From Chamaecyparis obtusa (lineage: Eukaryota > Streptophyta > Pinopsida > Cupressales > Cupressaceae), in contig BSBK01002083.1 in assembly GCA_027943335.1 (NCBI GenBank), positions 735,501 to 799,500 of the forward strand: DNA of 64,000 nucleotides, in the 5' to 3' direction. Shown here in pieces: positions 1-11,760 of this stretch. Made by a program: the position numbers and the translations under genes. The stretch's first letter is position 1, and each line of letters begins with the position of its first letter. The notes under the pieces were generated by a model. It was not told the DNA's origin. It was given only the letters and a program-made list of their open reading frames with translations, and searched no databases.

Positions 1-1300
1 GGGTTTCACAACCTTTGTCATTGAATATGAATGTGTCCTTATTCATACATTTGACTAACATTAAGAAGAATATGCTTCAAACCTTTAACATAGATATTTT
101 ATGTGTTTGTCTTCCCATTATCAAGATTGAGAGTACCATTTCCAATAATCTTTGTTGTATCATTATCCCCAAATCTCATAGTGCTCCCCATCTATTTCCT
201 TTGAAGATAAAACCTTGCTCTTGTCCTTTTCCCCTATCATGTGGTTTGAACATCTATTTTTAATGTATCGTTTGCTCCCTTTATCTTATAGATGAAATGT
301 AGCTTGCACAAGGATAGACTTCTTCCTCTTCTATTTTTCATGCTTTTGCTTCATCTTGCATGCTTTTGAAAGTTTTCCATTTTTTCTTAGCAAAGGTATG
401 CACTTTCTAGTCCTATTTAGGAGGTTCCAAAAGACTACTTCTACAATAATATTCTATATGACCAAAGTTGTTGTAATTATAGGATTGTAATCGAACAAAG
501 GATAAAATGAATTGTAGCTCATATTGGAGAAGCCTATTGACTTTTTGTTCTTGATCATGTCAAGTAATTATTTCTTGAACTTATCCTACATTTTTTAATT
601 TTATGATTAAGTTGATTACATAAAAAACAATAACCAGATAGAGTATTGGAACCTACTCATATGAATTTTTCTTGGAGAGAATGGTCTTCTGAAACCCTTG
701 TTATGCTTGTTGACTTTGTGAGGAATGTCATTTTATTGTTTCTTGTTGTACTTAGATGCTTCGAGAACATCCTCATAGCTTTTAGACTTTTATGCATTTG
801 TCTTCTTTGGAGGTCCAATAACCTTTTTTTACTTTCTTCGTAACCAAGGCTTGTCTTAATGAATGGTGAACTTTAACTATTTATAATATCATCTAAGATC
901 TATGTACCCTTCTCAAACTTCAAAGTTCAGTTCAATTGATTAATGGCTTTCTCCATTTCCTTCCTCAAAGAGACAATTTAAAGTTCAATCTTCTCACAAT
1001 CTTTTTCCTTGGTCTTTAGTTGAGTTGTCACAACTTCTTCTATCTTTCTATCCTTCTATCCTCTTCCAATTGAACCTTAAACCGATAATCATCTTTTTTA
1101 ATTCATCAAGGCTTTGGGATACTTTTGTCTTTAAATCACAGTTCTCCTATTCAAATTTCTACAACAAGAACTTTTTCTTCAAATTTTTCTTCTTGGGCAA
1201 CTTGGACTCACTTAAGGCACAAATGAATTCTTCTCAAAGATATAATTCTCCTTCTGATTCATTGTTTCTTCTTCTTCTCTCACAATATTTTCTTCGCCTT
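1..1300 (-). pseudogene. Ty1/copia remnant: linker, second zinc knuckle and protease start
   Basis: Broken minus-strand continuation of the copia gag-pol polyprotein whose gag lies at 1530-2590. About 960-1180 encodes a charged, coiled-coil-like stretch (KIEEV...KEKDCEKIE) typical of plant copia polyproteins. A CX2CX4HX4C zinc knuckle (CFLCNQLNHKIKKC) is readable at about 586-629. Positions 1-260 resemble the copia protease region: CSNHMIGEKDK, then GLKHILLNVSQM close to the family's GLKHNLLSVSQM. The Asp of the protease active site is not recoverable. Several stops and frame changes occur. The element runs off the left edge, so RT and integrase would lie outside the window. Confidence 0.7.
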
Positions 1301-1529
1301 CCCTAACATCACTCTTGATATTTATTGCCATGAATAGAATTTCATCCCTATCACCATTTGAGATACTTTCATAACTCTTCTTAGATGATATGTTGTCTTC
1401 TTTGCAATGCGTTTGAAAGATCTTATTTTCATGTTTGTATTTTGCTTGTGTCCCGTTATGTATTGTATATGTTTACTTCATTTTTTCCTATTACGATCTT
1501 CATCATCGTCAATGTTATCATTTTATGGA

Positions 1530-2590
1530 TATGGACATTTAGCAATAAAATGTGCTATGTTACAATAATTCAAAAATTTAAATGGCAACTTACCTTTGTA
1601 TTTACCAGATCCTTTCTTCATATTTTTTTACAAAATGAGCTTCCTCAACTTTTGATTCATTGCTTGTTTAAAATTCTTTGTACTTCAATTTTTTCTTTGA
1701 TAATTTGAAAGTTGCTTCTTACATCAATGAATTCTCTTATCCAATCCTCATTTCATATGCAATAAGAACCCCATGTAATTCATCCACTGCTAATTTATTT
1801 AAATATTTCACTTTTTCAGTGGTGAAGATTTTTGCATCAGACTTGAATAGGACAGATGTAGAAGCACACATAGAATTTGCAAACTCCAAGATCACTAACA
1901 AAAACAAAGACACCTTCCGCAAGAGAGTATGCAACATAACGAGCTTTCTTGAATATTGATATTTTGACATGAGGTATGTTACAATGTACAAGATGTCTTT
2001 CTTATAAAGACAAGGTGAGATGATGCATGTGAAGCTACCTTGTAACAAACATTAAATACCTAATGCAAATATTAAATATCTAGGTAACTAAAAGTAAATG
2101 AGGTGAACATGCCTCATTATATCTAACTTCTAGAATGACATGTAGGACCTTAGTTTAATATGTGAATATGTCCCTCACTAGGTAATTACAAGGTACAACA
2201 CCTTGACTAGGTACTAGACACAATTCACTCTAACAAGGGATCTTAACACTTTTTGCACAATGATTGGTTCATCATTTTTGATGGAGTTGAAAAATTTATA
2301 TACACGAAGGTAGGCTGAAATATTTTTTAATCCTTCAATTTCAAGTTGTAGCACTGTCTTTTATGAGTTTGGAGCTTGGCCTTATTTACTTTGTCATCAC
2401 CTTCATATATATTTTTAAGTTTATCCCACATCTCTTTGACTAATTGACAATACATTACTTTGACAAACTTTGATTTTCCCAAACCACACAAAAGAACATT
2501 CATGACTTTTTCATTATTCTCACCATCCTTCCTTCTAGCTAGATTTGTTGGTTGTGTTTGTGGAGCTTGATAACCCGACAATGATCCATA
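1530..2590 (-). pseudogene. Ty1/copia gag remnant (UBN2-type)
   Basis: Retrotransposon capsid protein, decayed. The open piece at 2327-2581 contains LLCGLGKSKFVKVM and KEMWDKLKNIYEGDDKV, the signature of the plant copia gag (UBN2) domain. A second piece at 1737-1860 reads YLNKLAVDELHGVLIAYEMR, the C-terminal part of the same domain, in another frame. A nucleocapsid knuckle remnant (CNIAHFIAKCPYP) lies at 1535-1564 and has lost its first Cys. The PBS just upstream at 2755-2766 fixes orientation. Frameshifts and stops rule out function. Confidence 0.8.
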
Positions 2591-2754
2591 TATTGAACCC
2601 TAGAGCCATCAAATAGGTCCAAATCCTCACAATCTAAAATGCATAATCAAAGTTATCAAATGATGGAGTTCTATCAGAGGAGAAACCTCCTTGACATTCC
2701 ATGTGTGCTTCCAAGATCTACCTTCAAGCAATTATATTATTCTTTAAGAAATTG

Positions 2755-2766
2755 ACTCTAATACCA
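2755..2766 (-). other. Primer binding site of the left copia element
   Basis: The minus strand reads TGGTATTAGAGT, 10 of 12 bases identical to the plant initiator-tRNA-Met PBS TGGTATCAGAGC. It lies five bases from the LTR edge at 2772 and upstream of the copia gag, as expected. Confidence 0.75.
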
Positions 2767-2771
2767 ATGGA

Positions 2772-2833
2772 TGAGAATACACTCTTGAGGGGTGAATTAG
2801 TGTGAGAAAATATTTTACTTATTTGAAACATAT
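2772..2833 (-). repeat. Copia 5' LTR, PBS-proximal fragment
   Basis: On the minus strand this segment ends in ...CTCA next to the copia PBS, and it contains the TTCACCCCTC tract common near copia LTR ends. The LTR is interrupted at 2833/2834 by Tat1 and should resume at 17314. Its outer end is not clear. Confidence 0.6.
2829..2833. repeat. Target site duplication of Tat1, left copy (CATAT)
   Basis: CATAT lies immediately before the LTR at 2834 and is repeated exactly at 17309-17313 after the other LTR. A 5-bp duplication is normal for LTR retrotransposon integrase. Confidence 0.9.
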
Positions 2834-4032
2834 TGTGTGTGTGAATTTTGTACCTGATCTGTAAACACAACACTTCAGTAAAACATTAGAGGTTAGCTAA
2901 AATTGAAATCGTGCAATAAATGAAAAACTAAACTAACCATGCGATTTACTGCCTTTTATTAGATGCGAGTATGTATTCTCAGATTGGACTGAGATCAGTG
3001 ACCTTGACGACACCTAAACGAAGGATTTGAATGCAAAATCTAGATATGGAATGAATGTAATTAATCTATTTTTTTGGTTTTTCTGTGCAATTATGATAAT
3101 GAAAACCTGATATGAATCTATGCTAATATGAAAATTGATATTCTAAAATGATCTAACAATAATATTCTAAATGATATGGATACTATGCAAAAACAATGAA
3201 AATCTCACAACTCGAATTCTCAAGATCGATTCTTCAGTCTCCAATTCGACAGCGTGAGTGTGCAATTTGTGGATCCATCCCAAATGAAGAGCTGAAGCCT
3301 TAATTTATAGAAATCTAGGGCTTTGGAGGTGCATGAAAAAAAGCCATAAATCACTCTTGTAACTCAGGTTGATTTTTGAGTTATTTTTTTAAAAATAAAA
3401 GATAATTAACTCACAAAAACATGCAAAAGAAGAGTTTAACTCAAAATAGAGTTTAAATTTAATTGATAATTGATAGTTGTCTGCTTTTCTGATTGTGCAT
3501 GTTTTATTATCAATTAATTCAATAATAAAGTGATTTATTTCCAACTTAATTGATTTTGAAAAATAAAACAATTGATTTATGGGTTAATCAATTATTTTTC
3601 AAACTTTTATTCAAAAATAATATTATTAAAAATTGACAACTTGTTTTAATTAATTAAATAAGAATTTAATCAATTATTCATAGGATTTTGGATTTATTGT
3701 CAAAATTAAATAATACAATTTAGGAATAAATAGAATTAACTTCAATTAAACAATTAAGTGGCAGAATTAAATCTAATTAATTAAATATTGAGAATATTCA
3801 ATTAATCAAACTTTAGGATAAATAGTATTTATCGCCAAATAATCATTAAATCAAAGATAATTAGGATAATTAGGAATATTACTAGGAATATTCCCTGATG
3901 CAGAATTTATGATAACCAATTAGGATTCGATGATGTTCAGATGTGCCTTAGGTTAGGACTTTGATGTCGATTTCGTTCGTATTGTCGATGTATGAGGTTA
4001 ATGAACCTATAGCCCATTTTTGGGGTATTACA
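2834..4032 (-). repeat. Tat1 3' LTR (1199 bp)
   Basis: Direct repeat of 16114-17308. It starts TGTGTGTGTGAATTTTG and ends GGGGTATTACA on the plus strand, so on the element's strand it begins TGTAATACCCC and ends ACACACA. A TATA-like CTATAAATTAAGG occurs on the minus strand near 3300-3311. Confidence 0.95.
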
Positions 4033-4077
4033 TTTTGCCCCTCTTTGAATTACTGTGCGAAGCGCAGTGGTTCAAAG
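4033..4077 (-). promoter_or_regulatory. Tat1 polypurine tract with adjoining hairpin
   Basis: On the minus strand AAAGAGGGGCAAAA (4033-4046) directly precedes the 3' LTR and is the expected plus-strand primer (PPT). Overlapping it, 4043-4077 forms a 16-bp inverted repeat around a 3-base loop: arms CTTTGAATTACTGTGC and GCGCAGTGGTTCAAAG pair throughout if three U-G pairs are allowed in plus-strand RNA. Confidence 0.8.
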
Positions 4078-5138
4078 ACAGTCTGTGTACAATGTTGATT
4101 GATATCGATATGAAATTGATATGATGTTGATATGAAACAAAAACTTGATTGAAAGATTTTAGATGCTAGGTCCTGAATGACCAAAGATAATGTTAACTAT
4201 AATAGTAATGAACTGATGATTGTGAAAAAGTGTCAAAACACCTGATTCCGAACCTTATGATTGCGAAGAAGTGAGTGACCGATTCTAGACCCAATTGTCC
4301 TTATATTGAATCACATTGGTATCACATCTGAACCCTTCAGTTTTCGAAGAACCAAAGAAATAACACAATTGAACCGATAGTTACAAAAACTGATACAATT
4401 TACAAGATTAAGAGAATACCAGATTGATATGGATCTCGATGAATCTGATATGCCCCGAGTGATGATTGATTTGCCCCGAGCGATGAGGTCTTTTTGATGA
4501 ATCAACAACTAGACATGGTTGTTGTCTTGATTACTGAGGAAATATATGATTTCAGCTTTAGATCTACAGACTTTGAATGATGTGTAATACCATGCCCCCT
4601 TCAGGATTAAAATTGAAATCTGACAAGAAAAGTCAACGTTGATAGGTTAGAAGCATGTAAATTGATTTTGAGAATTGGTTAAACACGTTCGAGAACGCAT
4701 TCTGCATCATTTGGAGGTCCAGAAGACCAAGTTTGACTAGGTTAAACCATGAGTTGACCATAGTTGACCAAGTTGAAATTTTGATAGTTTGATGTAAGAT
4801 AATCAGTTAAGTTGAATACTGGATTTCTGTGATTATTGAAGGTCGATTATACAAGTAGTTAATAATACGAATGATCGTAGATTTTGATTTTGATCCCAAA
4901 AAAGGATTCTACTTGTTGTTTTGTTGGAGGAACCTTCGTGTGAGATTCAACTCTTGTTAGTTTTGAAGATGTGATTGAAGAGTCATTTCAAGTGTTGAAG
5001 TTTAGCCAACCATTGTGAGATCATGCAAACATGCAAAATGCAAAGAGACATGCAGAATGAAATGCAACCTAAGACCTAGGACCTAGTCACTGATCATGTG
5101 TCGGTCATTCTCATCATTGAATTTTCAGGTAATCAGAT

Positions 5139-5258
5139 AAATCAATACAATGCCCACTAGTGATGAAACCATAGACATATGAATATCAATTTGTATGCGC
5201 AGGAATCAATACAACATCCACTAGTCAATCAACCATAGATATATGAATATTGATTTTA
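5139..5258. repeat. Two-copy direct repeat in the Tat1 3' spacer
   Basis: Copies at 5139-5193 and 5204-5258 share AATCAATACAA, CCACTAGT, AACCATAGA and ATATGAATAT in the same order and spacing, with a few substitutions. Confidence 0.75.
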
Positions 5259-6142
5259 TTTTTGGAATGTCGGATTAGATATAAGCACCAAGGCACAAAC
5301 GCCAGGATGACTTGAATATCATGTCCATTTTGATATAGCAATTTGTATAAGCATCATAACATCAACATTGTGATGAATAGAATACGCCTTGTGTACAAAC
5401 ACATCAAGCAGTCAAGAGATCATTCTAAATCCAATGTGAATTACCCGTAGTGACCCTTTATCGTTCACATCCTTAGGTAAGATTGCATTTCACAATAGGA
5501 GAAAGAACTCACTCAAAAAAGACAATAGTTAGATCAAACTTCCTTGAATTTTTTGGGTATCAATGGTCGAGGTACGCATGGCCATCTAATTCGAGATAAA
5601 GGCTCTTACAGTCGGACACCATTTCAATCCAAAATTTCCAAAGTTGTTAGATGTTCACATACAAGCAGAAGACAAAGAAAAGATTATGCCCCCAGTCATC
5701 ACTCTCTAAATCCTGTAAAGGACATCATCGAAGAGCTCGTGGGAACAAAATATGCAAAAATCTCAATGTGAATCAGTAAGCATACAAGGAGATAAAAGCA
5801 TGTAAAAAGCATAGATTGTTTTCAGTTTGATGTTTGATTGCGTTGTTGTAGATGCAAAATCATTTTTGGAGAGCAGACTGACTGATTGACTCAGATGAAG
5901 CTTCAAAGGATTTTGACTGGATATGATACGTCGAAGATACATTGGAGGCCATAAGATATGACTTTGATTGCCCCCAAGTTTTAACTTTGATAGGATACAA
6001 ACGCTTGAGCTAATTAGTGTACAAACTGACTTATTGAAAATAGGAATGCGAAAACAAACCGGGAGTATGTACAAACTAAAGCAAGACTGAAAGCTGGGAA
6101 AGACCAAGATTGCGTTGATAGATGGAGCATTTTGAAACAAGT

Positions 6143-6316
6143 GGCGCCTATTTGCCGGGTTTTCACCATCTTGGCAGAGATTCTATTTTTGCTACCAAGG
6201 CACCTATTTCCAGGTTTTCACCAAGGCACTTTTTCTTTTTCTCATTTTTTTTGTACTTTTCATTTTTTCAATTTTTTTTTGTGAATCATCAAGGCGCCTA
6301 TTGTTAGGTTTTCACC
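6143..6316. repeat. Three-copy motif just after Tat1 pol
   Basis: GGCGCCTATTTGCCGG-GTTTTCACC (6143-6167), GGCACCTATTTCCAG-GTTTTCACC (6199-6222) and GGCGCCTATTGTTAG-GTTTTCACC (6293-6316), separated by T-rich spacers of 31 and 70 bases. Confidence 0.8.
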
Positions 6317-6390
6317 AAGATGTTCATTTTTTCATGACTTTTTCCAATTTTTATAATTTTTTCAGGACATTTTACCATAGATTGAATGCC

Positions 6391-7518
6391 TTAGGCATAT
6401 AATTTCTTCAGATGGAGAACGTTGATTGGTTCTCGGAGCTATTCTCTTTCAATTTTTGAGAGTTGATAGGCACCAGAGCCAAAAGTAGCAGTGATTACAA
6501 AGGGACCTAGCCAGTTGGGTTCAAACTTCCCCTTGCGTTCTCGATGTGATTGATTTTTAGGATTCTCTCTCAAGACTAGATCACCAACCTGAAATTCTCT
6601 GTGTCTGACTTTCTTGTTGTAACCTCTAGACATTCTTTTCTGATACACTCTGAGATGATCATATGCTGCTTGTTTGCGCTCATCTAGTAGTTCAAGTTCT
6701 TGCAACCTAGACACTCTGTAGTCATCATCAGTTACTAGACCATGCATTCTAATTCTTAGTGATGGGATTTCAACCTCAATAGGTAGTACCGCTTCAGACC
6801 CATAAACTAAAGCGAAAGGTGTAGCCCCAGTGGGCATTCTAATACTTGTTCTGTAGGCCCAGAGAGCTAGATTGATCATGAGATGCCAGTCTCTTCCTGT
6901 CTTATTAACTGTACGATGTAAGATTTTCAATAGATTCTTATTAGAAGCCTCTGCTTGTCCATTCCCTTGAGGATAGTAGATAGAAGACCAATGTTGTGTG
7001 ATGTTGAATTTGGCACATAGATCATCCAGGTCTTTATTTTTGAATTGTCCCCCATTATCTATGATTATAGAATGTGGGATCCCATATCTGCATATGATAT
7101 AGTTCAATATGAACATATATATTTTCTTTCCCGTGGCTTGTGTCAAAGGGACCGCTTCTACCCATTTTGTAAAATAATTTGCAGTTGTGATTATATGGGT
7201 ATGTCCATTAGAAGAATGAGGATGTATAGCTCCTATAAGATCAAATGCCCATTGGTGAAAATGCCATTGTGTAGTAAAGGGAATTAGATCTCTCCCTGGA
7301 GCATGAATTAGGTTGCCATGTACTTGACACTTTTGACAATTCTTAGCCAACTTGATAGACTCTTTCTCCATTTCAGGCCAATAGTACCCAGCCCTAATAA
7401 GTTTTTGAGCTAGTGTTAAACTGTTCGAGTGTGACCCACAAATGCCATCATGGACTTCCTCTAATGCACGTTGAGACTCTTCCCATTCTAAACATCTAAG
7501 TAGTGTACCATCTAGACC
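6391..7518 (-). pseudogene. Tat1 integrase
   Basis: Integrase joins the cDNA ends to target DNA. The HHCC zinc-binding part is visible (VHDGICGSH, then CQKC, about 7330-7470). The DDE core is intact: D in AFDLIG (7240-7242), D in IIDNGGQF and E in GQAEASN, with exactly 35 residues between the last two (D,D35E). A GPY/F-like C-terminal module (FEPNWLGPFVI) follows. No chromodomain is seen. The frame is continuous from the RT side. It carries a TGA at 7519-7521 before the domain and a TAG at 6439-6441 sixteen codons before the natural TAA at 6391-6393. Confidence 0.93.
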
Positions 7519-8160
7519 TCATTTGTATAGATCGTGACCAATGATGACATATTGGGAGGCATTACGGATAAGGTATCTCTTTTCATGGCGGTTGAAGGTA
7601 TCGGGAATGATTTGGTCTTGGAGATAGGAAAATAGGTTTTTGTATCTGGATGAATCATGACCAACAACAATGCAGATCATGTGGGTTTCAGGGGAATCAT
7701 ATGCAAGATAAGATAGTGCTTCCACTAGGAACTCGTAGCGTAGCTCATGTTCAGGTTGCTGTAATAAAGTAGATAGCATTGCCATTGCATCGGCAGCCTT
7801 ATTCTCTATTCTAGGAATTTGCTCGAATGTGATAGATAGGAAATACTTCTTTAGATCATCTACCATTCTCTTGTAAGGAATGAGCTTTTCATCTTTAGTT
7901 TGGTACACATCATTGACTTGATGGATAACAAGTTGAGAGTCTCCATGAATGTGTAATTTTGTTACTCGCCACTCTTTTGCTATTTTCATACCATTCAAAA
8001 GGGCTTCATATTCAACAATATTGTTTGTGTAAGGAAACTTTAATCTGAATGCTTTTGTTATGGAGTATCCTTGAGGAGTTATGAACAATATGCCTACACT
8101 GGATCCATTCTGTGTATAGGAGCCATCAAAGAATAACTACCATTCTCTAGAAGAAAGAGT
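7519..8160 (-). pseudogene. Tat1 second RNase H (archaeal type)
   Basis: This extra RNase H sits between the RT-linked RNase H and integrase and marks the Tat lineage. Visible residues: FDGSYTQNG at the N-terminus (first catalytic Asp), YTNNIVEYEALLNGM (catalytic Glu), HGDSQLVI (second Asp) and RIENKAADAMAM, with D at the last catalytic position. All four acidic positions appear present. A TAG at 8137-8139 precedes the domain and a TGA at 7519-7521 ends the segment, both in frame with the rest of pol. Confidence 0.9.
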
Positions 8161-9696
8161 CATGATAGAGGAATTTGGAAATTTCATTTGCATTGGTGTA
8201 TCATCAATCATAGGTGCATCTGCTAATTGATCAGAAATAACCTGTCCTTTGATAGCCTTTCTTTCCACATATTCAATGTCAAATTCACTTAAGAGCATGA
8301 CCCATTTAGCTAATCTACCTGTGAGGACAGCTTTGCTTAGAAGGTACTTGAGTGGATCAATTTTAGCTACCAAATGTGTGGTATGAGCTAACATGTAATG
8401 TCTCAGTTTCTATGATGCAAAGATCACAGCTAGACAAGCTTTCTCAATCATTGAATAGTTCTTCTCATATACAACCAATGTTCTACTGATATAGTATATA
8501 GCTCTTTCCTTTTTGTTCTCATCATGTTGTGCAAGCAATGCCCCCAGTAATGTATCTGTAGCGGAGACATATAAGATCAATGGCTTCCCATGAATAGGAG
8601 GCATCAAAATAGGAGGATTTGACAGATATTCCTTGATATGGTTAAAGTTGTTCTCACACTCTTCATTCCATGCAAAGGTCACACTTTTATGTAATGTTTT
8701 TGTAAAAGGTTGTGATATATCTGCCAGCTGTGATATGAATCTTCTGATAGATTGAAATCTTCCTTGTAATGTCCTCATTTGATTGATATTCTTTGGAGGT
8801 TGCATTTCCATTATAGCCTTTACTTTAGCTGGATCAACTTCAATACCCTTCTTGGAGACTATGTATCCTAAGAGCTTTCCAGAAGTGACACCAAAAGCAC
8901 ACTTCTTAGGATTGAGTCTGAGACTAAATTTTTCCATTCTGTCTAGTATCTTGCTCAAGTCATTTAGATGTTTAGCTCTAATCATAGATTTTGCTAAAGT
9001 ATCATCAACATAATCTTCCATAGTCCTATGCATCATGTCATGGAAAATAGATGTCATAGCTCTTTGATATGTAGCACCAACATTCTTAAGCCCAAATGAC
9101 ATGAAATTCCAACAGAAGGTGCCCCATGCACATGTGAAAGTAGTTTTCTCTTGATCTTCTGGAGCAATTTTTATTTGATTATATCCAGAAAAACCATCCA
9201 TTAAAGAATACATCTCAAAGCCCACAGTCATGTCCACTATCATATCAATGTTAGGTAATGGAAAATCATCCTTAGGGCATGCTTTGTTCACATCTCTAAA
9301 GTCTGTGCATACTCTTATTGATTGGTCTGGTTTAGAAATAGGTACAATATTAGAGATCCATTCTGCATAATCAATAACTCAGATGAATCCAGCTTTTAGG
9401 AGCTTTTCTAATTCAACTTTTACCAAGAGTGCGACATGAGGATGCATCTTTCTCAATTTTTGCTTGACAGGTTTGACATTTGGAGCTATAGATAAATGAT
9501 GCATTATAAGATTAGGATCCAACCCTGGCATATCTAAATATTTCCATGCAAAGTTGATCTTCTTCTTTGTTAGGAATGTTGTAAATTTTTGCTTCTCTTC
9601 TTCTGATAAAGATTGTGCTACATGAATGAACCGTGGCTCTTCTATTATTCCCAAGTTGATGGATTGAGTGGGCTCAATTAGAACTGGAGATCTGTC
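8161..9696 (-). pseudogene. Tat1 reverse transcriptase and RNase H
   Basis: The RT copies element RNA to DNA. Motifs in order: KLRKMHPHVALLVKVELEKL and AGFI (9379-9490), FRDVNKACPKDDFPLPNID (around 9240-9300), MSFGLKNVGATYQRAM, and the catalytic YVDD at 9001-9012. The palm/thumb part (KCAFGVTSGKLLGYIVSKKG) and the linked RNase H (ISRTLVVYEKNYSMIEKACLA, then KWVMLLSEFDIEYV) follow. One continuous frame is interrupted by TGA at 9379-9381 and TAG at 8410-8412. It is catalytically complete apart from the stops. Confidence 0.95.
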
Positions 9697-10925
9697 CTAT
9701 AAATGACTCAGAAGGACATCAAATATCTCATCCTTAGGCACCTCAGAGAGGTTTTCACCTTCGGATACGTCTTTTATTTTTACTTTTGTAGGTTCTGAGA
9801 CTGCCACAAAGTGGTTTTCACCCTCAGAACTCCTTTTCTTTTTATTTTTATTCTTATTTTTCTGACTAAGATACTTGATGTTTGACTCCATCATGCTAAC
9901 GCTCGTTTCACTGATGGAAGTACTCATAGGCTAAACTGCATTGAGGTAGCAAGCAAGGGCATAGTCATTTGGGAAGGTATAAATACCATGGCTCAGATTT
10001 GTGGAGGTTCGATCAAGAAGTTCACAATGTTGAATAGTCAAAATGGGGAAAGATTGGGAGATAGTGTTTACAGATATGGATATGTCATTATTGGTCCTAA
10101 CCCGACGCTCGAGTTCAAAGGTGATATTACAACTTAAGACATTCAATTCGTGAATAGGCTCAATGTCATTATGGGAGTCCAATTCAGCCATAGGTGGATC
10201 AGACTCATTAAGTTCATTACTTCGCTCTAGACTTACGTTGGGTGTAGGTGCATATTGGTGAATAACATCAACATGTTTTTCCGTAATAAGCTCATCTTCT
10301 AGAATGGCTCCCCATTTATAGTCATTAGATTCTTCATCTATGCCTCTAGGAAATCTAAGAACATGAGTAAAGTCAGGATGAATACCCCAAGAAGGGTTAC
10401 CCTCAGATTCTGATTTGTATTCCTACTCATGGGAATCTATCTCAAAATAACTACCACCTTCTTCTTGGTCCATTTGATTAGCTTTGAGATTAGCTAGTTC
10501 TTGTGTGGCAACTATCTCTTGCTCTATAGTAGGTTCTTGTGTTTCTACTACATTAATTCTTTTGATTGGATCATCTTTATCATCAAGGTCTTTGATTTCT
10601 TTAGGCAAACATTCATAAGGAACAAGTTCAGAGCTATCTGAATCACTATCTGATGGTTCAGTTTCTTCCTTCTTAAGAAGAGGTTCTCTTGGTGCAATCT
10701 GCTCTATGACATGAGAACAATTTCCTTTGAGGTGGAAGGGTTTCTTTTTAAAGCCTAGGCCAACAGTATCTTTGTTTCCCCTACCAGTATGTGAAATAGG
10801 TGTTATGAGACCTTTTCCTCTAACTCCTAGAGGTCCTTTACCTGAATATCCCATCTTAGCTATTAATTTATCTCCTGGACCATATGCCTTAGAAAGGATT
10901 TTGGATACTTTAGAGTCACTAGAAT
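9697..10925 (-). pseudogene. Tat1 G-patch-like segment and acidic linker between protease and RT
   Basis: After the protease the polyprotein has KAYGPGDKLIAKMGYSG, then KGPLGVRGKGLITPI and GRGNKDTVGLGF, a glycine pattern like a G-patch (about 10730-10870). G-patches follow protease in some retroelements and bind nucleic acid there; that role is inferred here. A long acidic, serine-rich linker of unknown function follows. The frame is the same as RT. TAG stops lie at 10423-10425, 9931-9933 and 9697-9699. Tat2 has a matching segment at 58346-58792. Confidence 0.7.
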
Positions 10926-11250
10926 AGCTTGAGAGTCAGGTTCATCCTTGTATAGCCATGCAAGCACAGCTTCATCTCCTTCAAATTCCTACTTGGAGAC
11001 TTGTTCTGCTACAAAATTCTTTTTATATGCCTCAAGAGGTTCCTTAGAGTATGGTTTGGATTGTTTTAAAGATTGTCCATAAGACTTAGGTGAGATAGGG
11101 AGAGATGTCAAAGATAAGACTGGCTCGATAGTATATTCTCCCATACCATTTTCTTTGATATTAACCTCTTTTGCAAGATCTTCCATTTTAGATGTGGATG
11201 CTTCTTCGGTTGGCTCAATGGAAGATTCTCTGTTATTAGGCACAAGTTTT
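10926..11250 (-). pseudogene. Tat1 protease-to-G-patch linker, frameshifted
   Basis: Reads NGMGEYTIEPVLSLTSLPIS and PKSYGQSLK in a frame different from both gag/protease and pol. A similar block (GMGEYKF...LPLSPKSYG) occurs in Tat2 at 58120-58210, which supports this frame. The switch from gag/protease falls at a run of five T (11247-11251, AAAAA on the element strand). The switch into pol falls near 10925. An in-frame TAG is at 10989-10991. Confidence 0.7.
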
Positions 11251-11760
11251 TAGCACTTTCCTTCAAGGTATTGCAAGTAGTGGATATGTCTGTTGGAATA
11301 GTGACCTCTACTCCGTCATAAGGAAATTTCAAGCATTGGTGAAATGTAAAAGGAATAGCCTTCATCTCATGTATCCATGGTCTCCCTAGAAGAATGTTGT
11401 AAGCCAAAGGTAGATCAAGAGCTTGACATATAGTATCTCTGATAACTGGACCTACTTTGATAGGTAAGACAATGGTGCATTTAGAAGATCTTTCTTGTTC
11501 ATCATAGGCTTTTATAGTTATTTTCTTTCTAGGATCAATAGCCATTTCTGAAAATCCCAATTGTGTGATCAAGCTGTAAGAACAAATGTTTAGGCCAGCG
11601 CCTCCATCTATCAACACACGTTTGACTCTATGGTTCTGGATCAAGACTTTTATATGCAAGGGCTGATTATGTGGGTGACTTAAGGAGTTGTCATCTTCTT
11701 CTAAAAAGGAGATATATTGCAGAGATGTAAGATGTCCAACCATAGTTTGGAACCTATCTA
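11251..11760 (-). pseudogene. Tat1 aspartic protease
   Basis: Cleaves the polyprotein. Visible: VLIDGGAGLNICS (active-site Asp present, DGGAG in place of DTGSG), a region of IKAYDEQERSS, and YNILLGRPWIHEM (the conserved ILLGRPW strand). It is in the same frame as gag. No stop falls inside the domain. Confidence 0.9.

Larger units (their letters stand above)
4078..6390 (-). other. Tat1 3' non-coding spacer between pol and PPT
   Basis: 2.3 kb with no convincing pol-sense coding. It holds two ~55-bp direct repeats (5139-5193 and 5204-5258) and three spaced copies of a GCGCCTATT...GGTTTTCACC motif near 6143-6316. Many Tat elements carry an antisense ORF here. A 75-codon plus-strand ORF (5544-5771) lies in the right place but resembles nothing I know, so I do not call it a gene. 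Confidence 0.65.

Noticed and set aside
5544..5771. 75-codon plus-strand ORF as the antisense ORF known from some Tat elements
   Set aside because: Position fits, but the protein matches nothing I recognise and is short.
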